DNA from: Candidatus Electrothrix scaldis
Lineage (GTDB): Bacteria > Desulfobacterota > Desulfobulbia > Desulfobulbales > Desulfobulbaceae
DNA: 64,000 nt
Reading direction: 5' to 3'
NCBI GenBank assembly: GCA_033584155.1
Contig: CP138355.1
Location: forward strand, 4,553,501-4,617,500
Part shown: one piece after another, positions 55,915 through 62,379 of the stretch
Position numbering within the stretch: position 1 is the first letter of the stretch
Layout of the letters: every line of letters begins with the position of its first letter
The notes under the pieces: model-generated
Seen by the model: only the letters and a program-made list of their open reading frames with translations
Databases searched by the model: none
Told to the model about the DNA's origin: nothing
Made by a program: the position numbers and the translations under genes

Positions 55915-56391
55915 GAGTGGGCCTCCTTTGGGAAGAATTATTCTTTTCAGGAAAGGGAGTTGCAGTGGAAAGTAAATAAGCTGTAAAATGTCTGCTGTCT
56001 TTTGTCAATCGGAAAAAAACGTGAGCAAAGGAAATCCTGCCCGATCAGACTTCCTGAACGACAGACAACAAAGGAGCCTTGATAAACAAAATTCCTTTGC
56101 TGTCTATCAAGACTCCTTCCCGGTTTAACAAAACTTCTTCCTTGGTAATCAACGTTCCTCTGTTGTTAAACAACGTTTCTTCGTTGTTTAATAAAACTCC
56201 TCCGTTGTTTATCAAGGTTCCTTCATGGATAATCAGGACTCCTTGCTTGATAATCAACGCTTCTTCGTTGATGAGCAGGAATCCTTGGTTGTTTGATAAG
56301 ACTTCGTTGACAGCGAACAGAACTCGCTGTCAGGCAGGACGATCTCTCTACGGGAATTTCCTCGACCTTTCTTTGAAAACCAAAACTCAGA
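55915..56391. other. Intergenic region with a 21-bp satellite
   Basis: About 480 bases. The left part is the promoter region of the 127-aa gene. 56082-56312 is a tandem array of 21-bp units (next entry). The right part is the end region of gatA. Confidence 0.6.
56082..56312. repeat. Eleven tandem 21-bp degenerate units
   Basis: Units start every 21 bases from 56082 to 56292. Consensus is roughly TTTATCAAGACTCCTTCGTTG. Because 21 is a multiple of three, both strands stay open: the minus strand reads as repeats of seven residues (GVLIIHE, GTLINNG, GVLLNNE and so on). It has no ATG or ribosome site, so it is probably not a gene, or is a remnant. A 21-bp period is two DNA turns. Confidence 0.65.
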
Positions 56392-57849
56392 TTATAACTC
56401 AGGACACTTCCCTTTCACCCCAGCCCGCAACTCCACATTCCAGGCAGCGCGCAACAGGGCCTCTTCCTGGAAATGGCTTGCCTGCAACTGCATTCCAATG
56501 GGCAGGCCATCAGCGGAGAATCCACAGGGAACTGAAAGTCCTGGGATCCCGGCAAGGTTCGCAGAGATGGTGAGAATGTCCGAGAGGTACAGGGACAGCT
56601 GGTCGCCAGCCTTCTGACCGATCTGCCAAGCCGGGGTCGGGGCAACCGGTGAAGCAATCACATCACATTGAGTAAAGGCCTTGGCAAAATCATCCTTGAT
56701 CAGGGTACGAACCTGAGAGGCCTTTTTATAATAGGCATCATAATACCCGGCAGAAAGGGCGTAGGTACCGATAAGGATGCGCCGCTTCACCTCTTCACCA
56801 AAGCCCTGAGAACGAGTCTGCTTATACATATCAATCAGACTGTCCGCATCAAGATCGCGCATACCGTAGCGCACCCCATCAAAACGGGCCAGGTTAGAGC
56901 TGGCCTCAGCCGGGGCGATGAGGTAATACACCGCCACACAGTACGGGGTGTGGGGCAAGGAAACCTCGACGATCTCTGCTCCAGCCTCCTTGAGCATATC
57001 AATACCGGCACGGACCGACTTGTCTACCTCGGGATCCAGTCCTTCCCCAAAATATTCCTTGGGAATACCTACCCGGACACCCTGCATATCATCCTTGAGG
57101 GCGGCAGTATAATCCGGTACATCCTGTTTGATAGAGGTAGAATCACGGGCATCATGACCGGCAATGACGTTCATCACCAGGGCGCAATCCGCAACATCCT
57201 TGGTCAGCGGTCCGATCTGATCCAGCGAGGAGGCAAAGGCGATCAGCCCGTAACGAGAAACCCGACCATAGGTGGGTTTCATACCCACAACGCCGCAAAG
57301 CGAAGAGGGCTGACGAATGGAACCACCGGTATCTGAACCGAGCGAACCCAAGCATTCTCCGGCAGCAACCGAGGCCGCAGAGCCACCACTGGAGCCACCA
57401 GCCACATAGCCAGCCTTCCAGGGATTTTCAGGAACACTATAGGCACAGTTTTCATTAGTGGAGCCCATTGCAAACTCATCCATGCTCACCTTACCCAGCA
57501 AGACCGCACCGGCATCACGCAGCTTCTCGACCACAGTGGCATCATAAGGGGGCACAAAGCCTTCCAGCATCTTTGAACCGCAGGTGGTGGGCATCGTTGA
57601 GGTGCAGAGTACATCCTTGACGGAGAGCGGCAGCCCGCAGAGCATCCCCCCCTGCCCTGCCTGCAATTTCTTATCCGCCTCTTGTGCGGCAGCCATTGCC
57701 TGATCCTTATGCAGGCTCAGGTAGGCCTTGACCTTGCCCTCGACCTGATCAATACGATGCAATATGGATTCGGTTAAGGCAACCGAGGTAATTTCACGCG
57801 CAAGCAGTTTGTCTTTTGCCTGTTGCAGGGTAAGGTTATATAAATCCAT
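56392..57849 (-). CDS. gatA: Glutamyl-tRNA(Gln)/aspartyl-tRNA(Asn) amidotransferase subunit A
   Basis: 485 aa, the family length. It releases ammonia from glutamine for GatB to amidate misacylated tRNAs. Catalytic triad features are Lys in PLSVKDVLC near residue 78, the GGSSGGSAASVAAGE signature near 150-165, and TGGSIRQPSS near 175. gatB and gatC are not in the window. Neighbours are repeats and toxin-antitoxin genes, so this essential gene sits in an otherwise accessory stretch. Confidence 0.95.
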   Translation of the reverse strand: MDLYNLTLQQAKDKLLAREITSVALTESILHRIDQVEGKVKAYLSLHKDQAMAAAQEADKKLQAGQGGMLCGLPLSVKDVLCTSTMPTTCGSKMLEGFVPPYDATVVEKLRDAGAVLLGKVSMDEFAMGSTNENCAYSVPENPWKAGYVAGGSSGGSAASVAAGECLGSLGSDTGGSIRQPSSLCGVVGMKPTYGRVSRYGLIAFASSLDQIGPLTKDVADCALVMNVIAGHDARDSTSIKQDVPDYTAALKDDMQGVRVGIPKEYFGEGLDPEVDKSVRAGIDMLKEAGAEIVEVSLPHTPYCVAVYYLIAPAEASSNLARFDGVRYGMRDLDADSLIDMYKQTRSQGFGEEVKRRILIGTYALSAGYYDAYYKKASQVRTLIKDDFAKAFTQCDVIASPVAPTPAWQIGQKAGDQLSLYLSDILTISANLAGIPGLSVPCGFSADGLPIGMQLQASHFQEEALLRAAWNVELRAGVKGKCPEL

Positions 57850-58189
57850 GTCGTCTTTATTATGTATTCTCAGCTCCGGGAGCTGTTCTTGTGCAAAAAA
57901 AAATTAGGCCCCGGAAATATCTCTCTCACGGGTTGTTGAACAAGCCACTCCTACAATACCAGCACCTTGCTGTCAACACAACCTCTTTGCTGCAAGTTTT
58001 TGTCCCTGGTGATCTTTGCCAAGCAGGCAGAGAGGGATGTAAAAGAAGTTGCGCCCCCTACCTGATGAGAACAGGGTGGGCAAGATAAATGGGCGGACAT
58101 AAAAACGCCCTGAATCATGCGAGACCCAGGGCATTTCATCTCTCTTAACATCAAACAGCCGGAGCGGCAAGCCTCTACTCTTTTTGTTC
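57850..58189. other. Intergenic region upstream of gatA
   Basis: About 340 bases. Contains repeat copy D at 58056-58133. No supported gene. The gatA promoter should lie near 57850-57950 on the minus strand but no clear -35/-10 pair was picked. Confidence 0.4.
58056..58133 (-). repeat. Dispersed repeat, copy D
   Basis: TACCTGATGAGAACAGGGTGGGCAAGAT, quoted in pieces TACCTGATG and GGGCAAGAT, then ATGGGCGGACA and GCCCTG-AATCATGCGAGACC-CAGGGC hairpin ending near 58133. Confidence 0.6.
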
Positions 58190-58522
58190 CTACTCTTCTA
58201 TATGCGCTTGCGCAACGTGGAGAGCATGCTCCTTATCTTTTGTAAAGAGCCGCCACTTCATTTTTGCAGAATGAATACCTGCCTTCTTCTCCTGACCTTG
58301 ACAATAATACCAGTGCCCAAAGCGTTCGACCTTAGAAAAAGGGTGATTTTCAGTGCAAAGAAAACTGCAAGGACGGATCTCTTTGAAATAGATCATTTCA
58401 TCAGAATCTTCATCAAAGGCCATATTTTCGGGCAATTCGATCTGAGACACATCTACGCCAGCTGCTTCCTTTTTATCCAACCAATCAGAAACAGACAGAT
58501 GTTGTTCTTCTTTAAAGCTCAA
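58190..58522 (-). CDS. Small soluble protein of unknown function
   Basis: 110 aa, acidic start (MSFKEEQHLSVSDWLDKKEAAG) and aromatic, Cys-containing middle (IRPCSFLCTENHPF, GHWYYCQGQEKK). No signal peptide. A short Cys-Cys pattern could bind metal. Function not recognised. Genes on either side are unrelated. Confidence 0.5.
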   Translation of the reverse strand: MSFKEEQHLSVSDWLDKKEAAGVDVSQIELPENMAFDEDSDEMIYFKEIRPCSFLCTENHPFSKVERFGHWYYCQGQEKKAGIHSAKMKWRLFTKDKEHALHVAQAHIEE

Positions 58523-58644
58523 GGAAGGAAACCTCTCATGGCTGGGATGATTTTATCGGGAATAGAGGCCACTGCCACCAGGAGAATGTGAGTCTGCATT
58601 GCAACAGACTCACACAATACCTTGCCGAACCCCTTGCCGAAACG

Positions 58645-58893
58645 TTATTTCTTTATAACACGATACAAAGCCAAAAGAACAACACCACCACCAGTAGCCA
58701 AGAGGAGACTGCCAAGATTAAATCCGGTCACCCTTCCAAGCCCCAGAAAGGTCCCGATGTACCCACCCACGAAAGCACCTGCTATGCCTATCAGGATAGT
58801 GACAATAATTCCTCCAGGATCTTTCCCTGGCATGATGAATTTTGCGAGCGCACCAACAATCAGCCCCATTATGATCCACGATAGAATTCCCAC
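58645..58893 (-). CDS. GlsB/YeaQ/YmgE family small membrane protein
   Basis: 82 aa with three hydrophobic segments: ILSWIIMGLIVGALAKFIM, then GGIIVTILIGIAGAFVGGYIG in parts, and GSLLLATGGGVVLLALY. The start is GTG 58893 with AAAAGGAG at 8 bases; an ATG-led frame to 58965 has no such site. GlsB-type proteins are stress-related and of unknown mechanism. It is 120 bases downstream of the 110-aa gene, probably independent. Confidence 0.75.
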   Translation of the reverse strand: MGILSWIIMGLIVGALAKFIMPGKDPGGIIVTILIGIAGAFVGGYIGTFLGLGRVTGFNLGSLLLATGGGVVLLALYRVIKK

Positions 58894-59106
58894 GGTTCGT
58901 CTCCTTTTTTGCTGTTCAGCTTTACTTCCCGCTGAACTCTTTATAAGCAGCCTGTAGCAGCACAAGTGAATACAGGCTGTGGTACTGAATATTGCTAATT
59001 ACAACTCTTCCTGCTCAATATCTTCCGTGACAGATGCGTCAGTCATCGAAGATGTATCTGACATCATCATTTTGCTCTGTTCTCTCTTAATTTTCGACAA
59101 AAGAAG

Positions 59107-59190
59107 GTTACCTTATGTGAGCAAGGAGGGCAAGATGAATGACGGAGAGACAAGAAAGGCCCTGAATCATGCTCGACTCAGGGATCGCCC
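59107..59190 (-). repeat. Dispersed repeat, copy E
   Basis: GTTACCTTATGTGAGCAAGG, GGGCAAGATGAATGACGGAGAG in parts, then CCCTGA-ATCATGCTCGAC-TCAGGG hairpin near 59160-59183. It is followed directly by the 86-bp repeat. Confidence 0.6.
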
Positions 59191-59269
59191 AGCAGGAATT
59201 TGAAAACAACGTTGTATATGGGGTTGGCTACTCGCATGGTTGATCGGCTTGTTCGGAGTATCTTGGGGA
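59184..59269 (-). repeat. Direct repeat flanking the PIN module, copy 1
   Basis: Starts ATCGCCCAGCAGGAATTTG and is about 88% identical to 60211-60296 over 86 bases. The two copies bracket the PIN/UPF0175 genes at a distance of 1027 bases. Confidence 0.65.
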
Positions 59270-59324
59270 AGCATGACGTCGTAATGTCAAGGTTGGAGAC
59301 GCGAACACAAAGCACACCTGCCGC

Positions 59325-59807
59325 CTATTTCGCAGCTTCGTTTGCCATTTTCAGAGCATGGTCAAGCAAAGCTGAACTGAAATAAATAGAGGATGCTCTC
59401 AAAATTTCGACATGGGGTTTGATGGATGGAACGATACCCTTTTTCTTCGCTTCAATCAGTACGCCGAGGCTGCCGATCACTTTGATGTTGTTTAATTTCG
59501 CAATTTTTCTCCCAAGTTTTTCATCTATCAACAGAAAGTCAGCCCCAATTTTTTTATATAAAATCATCGAACTCAACTCTCCTCTGTCCAAAGAGCCGCC
59601 CTCAATGACCAACGTGGTCGGTTCATCATCGACGACTTTTCCTTGCAGATATTTCAGGAGTTGAGCCGAACCTGATCTGTTTTTGATGGTGACCTCTTCG
59701 TATACAGTTGCGGATACTTTAACTTCACCGAAAAGTTTTTCTAAAATATGCAGGCAATCACAGCAGGCCAAAGCTATGAGAGGAGACGCATCAGCCACCA
59801 GTATCAT
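59325..59807 (-). CDS. PIN-domain (DUF3368) toxin
   Basis: 160 aa. The PIN fold shows acidic residues of a nuclease centre: Asp in LVADASPLIALAC near residue 5, Glu in VYEEVTIK near 37, Asp in DRGELSS near 72-78 and FLLIDEKLGRKIA near 92. DUF3368 PIN proteins are toxins with UPF0175 antitoxins. It overlaps the antitoxin gene by 4 bases at its start. Confidence 0.8.
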   Translation of the reverse strand: MILVADASPLIALACCDCLHILEKLFGEVKVSATVYEEVTIKNRSGSAQLLKYLQGKVVDDEPTTLVIEGGSLDRGELSSMILYKKIGADFLLIDEKLGRKIAKLNNIKVIGSLGVLIEAKKKGIVPSIKPHVEILRASSIYFSSALLDHALKMANEAAK

Positions 59808-60067
59808 AATAATTCCCGATCAAGCATAGCTACTTCAGCTTCCAACTCTTCGGTGTTTTCATAGCTTTGTGGCTTAACGCCTCTTTTTCTGCATTCATAA
59901 AGAAATTCAGCGCGGTCTATTTCTCCTATGAATTCAACGGCGGCTCCGGAAGAAATCTGTCCTGACCTATACATGTCTATGGCTGTATTCAGTTTGAGCA
60001 GTAATCTCAACTCGTCGGGGGAGCGGCTGATAGTGTATTTCTCCGGGATATTCACAGTTAATTCCAT
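59804..60067 (-). CDS. UPF0175-family antitoxin
   Basis: 87 aa from ATG 60067, preceded by CAGGAG at 8 bases. UPF0175 pattern: MELTVNIPEKYT, then LKLNTAIDMYRSGQISSGAAVEFIG in parts, and YECRKRGVKPQSYENTEEL. It is thought to bind DNA and the PIN toxin. Its promoter carries an exact inverted repeat. An eight-residue longer frame has no ribosome site. Confidence 0.8.
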   Translation of the reverse strand: MELTVNIPEKYTISRSPDELRLLLKLNTAIDMYRSGQISSGAAVEFIGEIDRAEFLYECRKRGVKPQSYENTEELEAEVAMLDRELL

Positions 60068-60098
60068 TGCGGTGCTCCTGTTTTTGATCAATCTGATA

Positions 60099-60134
60099 AC
60101 TGATATTCTATCAGTAGGATAGGCGTTACGTCAA
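60099..60134 (-). promoter_or_regulatory. Promoter with operator of the PIN module
   Basis: On the minus strand: TTGACG (60134-60129), 18-base spacer, TAGAAT (60110-60105). ACTGATA-TTC-TATCAGT (60099-60115) is a perfect 7-3-7 inverted repeat that covers the -10 box, as for an autorepressor. The start codon is about 32 bases downstream. Confidence 0.65.
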
Positions 60135-60210
60135 TCGGTTCCGAAGCAGCACAAAAAAACGGGATAATCAAGTACCAGAAGAGTTAAAAGGTCAGCTTAG
60201 CGATGCGCAT

Positions 60211-60296
60211 ATCGCCCAGAAGGAATTTGAAAACAACGTCGTATATGGGGTTGGCTACTCGCATGGTCGATCGGGTTGTTTGGTCTGTCTTGGAGA
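60211..60296 (-). repeat. Direct repeat flanking the PIN module, copy 2
   Basis: Second copy of 59184-59269. It is not preceded by a copy of the dispersed repeat family, unlike copy 1. Confidence 0.65.
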
Positions 60297-60623
60297 TCGG
60301 GGACGGTAGAGTTGACGAAACATCAGGCCGACGCAGTATACTCGGTAATGGGGAAGGGGGCAATTGGGAGTTGGGCTACGAGGGATTGTAAAATAAATCC
60401 GTCCCCTTTTTCATGTCTGGGCATCAAGCAACCAGAGATCATACATGTCATCACCAAAACCTTGGGGACAAGGTCATCCCCGAGGCGGGGATGATTTAAG
60501 ACGAGTTTTAGCGGATAAAGAAGAGGACTGAGAAGGTAACGAAGAAGAGATCAATTAGCCAATATTCCTTCTTATTTTGGAGAATAATTATTATACGCGC
60601 AGGGAAGGCTACTCTACATTGAA
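60297..60623. other. Intergenic region without a supported gene
   Basis: About 330 bases. Contains hairpin TCATCCCC-GAGGC-GGGGATGA (60474-60494) lacking a T-run. It may act as a weak terminator for the upstream minus-strand pair. No gene. Confidence 0.4.
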
Positions 60624-61028
60624 TCAAACGGTTATTTTCGTACTCGTCGGATTTGATATTTTCTGTCGCACCCCTTCTCCTGTAGTAACGGTAAAAAACA
60701 CCGTAATTTCTCCCTTATCCACCATATCAGCGGCAGTTATTTCAAGCCCGCTAAATTCATATAGCGTTATCCCTTTATCATTCTGAATAATCCAAGCGGC
60801 TGAAACAAAAGGATCGTTATCATCATCTTTAAAATGCCCCTGTAAGGTAATCGTACCGTCCTTGACCACCACCGAATCAATAAATGCCTTTGGAGCCACA
60901 TTTCTGCTCTCATCCAAGGGAGATGAAATTATCGCAGGTAGAAAAAGCAAAAAAGATGAACTCGCCTTTGCATAAGCTGGCACAGCAAAAACAATAAACA
61001 ATAAAATAACTTTAACGAGATAATTCAT
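60624..61028 (-). CDS. Secreted small protein
   Basis: 134 aa with signal peptide (MNYLVKVILLFIVFAVPAYAKA). The mature part is beta-rich, with IDSVVVKDGTITLQGHFKDDDNDPF in parts and ITVFFTVTTGEG, reminiscent of an Ig-like or cadherin-like calcium-binding fold (DDDNDPF). Overlaps the HEAT-like gene by 4 bases. Function unknown. Confidence 0.55.
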   Translation of the reverse strand: MNYLVKVILLFIVFAVPAYAKASSSFLLFLPAIISSPLDESRNVAPKAFIDSVVVKDGTITLQGHFKDDDNDPFVSAAWIIQNDKGITLYEFSGLEITAADMVDKGEITVFFTVTTGEGVRQKISNPTSTKITV

Positions 61029-62215
61029 ATCGATTCGTATTCAGAACGTAATGTAGTCACTGTAGTCTCAACTTCAGGGCTGTCAAATTTTTTATTAACA
61101 CTCTCCTTCAGAAGAAGATTAATAGCCGTAGGATTATTCTCCACCGCTGCCCGCAACCACTCCTCAACAAGAACACTATCTCCACCTGAAGCATTACTTG
61201 TCCAGTCAAGCAAAACCCTGATGGACTGCTCTTGATTATTATGCGCCAACGCATACCCAGCTACATAAGCGGCTCGACTCCTGCTATCCCCTCTCCTTAA
61301 TGTCTCACCCAACAGCTGTATCGCTTCTGAGTCACTTGTTTTTGCAAGCGAATTACCAATAGCTTGAGCATTTTCCTCCGAATATGTCGAATCATCATCC
61401 AAAGATTTTAAAAGTAAATCAATACCATTTGTTGTTCCGATCCCTGCAATGGCATCGGCTACAGCTCCTTTTATTACCTCATCGTCAGAGGCCATTTTCC
61501 ATGCCTCCTCCAAGGGATGGGGATTTTTGGCAAACATGCCAGCATCCCATTGCGTATTACCAAGATCCGAAAAAACCTGGGCCAACTGTTCCTTGCCTGC
61601 ACCATCATTCAGCTGAGGAATAAGCGATGTTAACGCTTTTATAGCATCCTGCGTTCCCAACTTCCCTAGGAAACTGAGGAGGGAAGCTTGCTGCTCATCA
61701 GAAAGAGCATTGGAGGCAAGCAGCTCGGCGATACGATCGGTTATTGCAGAATCAGCAGTTTTCCGCAAACGCTCAGTCAATTCCACCATAACCTGGTCCT
61801 GAACCACCAACTCGCTATCTCCCCAGAGGGCATCCTCCAACTGTTCCAGCAGTTCAAGATCAGTATATTGTCCGACGGCGTTAAAAAATTCCTCATTTAC
61901 AGTTACCTCTTGTTCGGCAGTACTCTGTTGGGAATATCTTTTTCTCTGCTCAGAGGGGGCTGTTGAGGAAACTACCGCTGTTTTTTTGACTGTGTTCTGA
62001 ACTGAATGTTTCTTTTGCGGTAAGGCTGATTCATTATTCAGCACAGTGGTTATAGACTGTCCAGAAAGTCTCTGCGGTTGCTCGACAGTAGCTTTGCTGT
62101 TTTCTTCAGAGGAGATCTCTGGGGATTCAGCCGACTGATAAACAAAAAAGAATGTGCCCAACCCTGCTACAAGCAGAGTCGGGATAAGATAAAATCCGAC
62201 TTTTCTACTATTCAT
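61025..62215 (-). CDS. Membrane-anchored HEAT-like repeat protein
   Basis: 396 aa. One helix near residues 7-27, then a low-complexity linker (Ser/Gln rich) to about 115 and HEAT-like helical pairs with short regular repeats (QDAIKALTSLIPQL, GTTNGIDLLLKSLDDDS, SEAIQLLGETLRRGD). Probably periplasmic scaffold. The secreted small protein gene overlaps its 3' end by 4 bases, so they are translated together. Confidence 0.6.
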   Translation of the reverse strand: MNSRKVGFYLIPTLLVAGLGTFFFVYQSAESPEISSEENSKATVEQPQRLSGQSITTVLNNESALPQKKHSVQNTVKKTAVVSSTAPSEQRKRYSQQSTAEQEVTVNEEFFNAVGQYTDLELLEQLEDALWGDSELVVQDQVMVELTERLRKTADSAITDRIAELLASNALSDEQQASLLSFLGKLGTQDAIKALTSLIPQLNDGAGKEQLAQVFSDLGNTQWDAGMFAKNPHPLEEAWKMASDDEVIKGAVADAIAGIGTTNGIDLLLKSLDDDSTYSEENAQAIGNSLAKTSDSEAIQLLGETLRRGDSRSRAAYVAGYALAHNNQEQSIRVLLDWTSNASGGDSVLVEEWLRAAVENNPTAINLLLKESVNKKFDSPEVETTVTTLRSEYESI

Positions 62216-62256
62216 TAGGAGAACCTTAATAATCTATAGGTCATTAGGTTACCCAA

Positions 62257-62342
62257 AAGGGCCATGTCCATGAAAGTACGGAGCATGGCCCTTCTTGAGT
62301 TTTCTCTCACTGAAAAACCGCTAATGTAAACACTCAGTGAGA
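62257..62342 (-). terminator. Hairpins after the PPC/M23 gene
   Basis: AAGGGCCATG (62257-62266) pairs with CATGGCCCTT (62284-62293) exactly. A second stem, CTCTCACTG (62303-62311) with CAGTGAGAG (62334-62342), is closer to the gene. On the minus strand the first ends in CCTTTTGG. These end the transcript of the gene stopping at 62380. Confidence 0.75.
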
Positions 62343-62379
62343 GTTTAGACCGTTATACAACGCAGTATCTATCTATATC

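Larger units (their letters stand above)
58894..59324. other. Intergenic region with repeats
   Basis: Holds dispersed repeat copy E (59107-59190) and the first copy of an 86-bp direct repeat (59184-59269). Open frames here are short and without ribosome sites. No supported gene. Confidence 0.45.

Noticed and set aside
56079-56573. 164-aa protein over the 21-bp satellite
   Set aside because: It arises from the repeat period and continues into the opposite strand of gatA; no ribosome site.
52700-60300. Chromosomal integron cassette array, because repeats alternate with toxin-antitoxin genes
   Set aside because: The repeats lack attC-type core sites (RYYYAAC/GTTRRRY) and no integrase is in the window.
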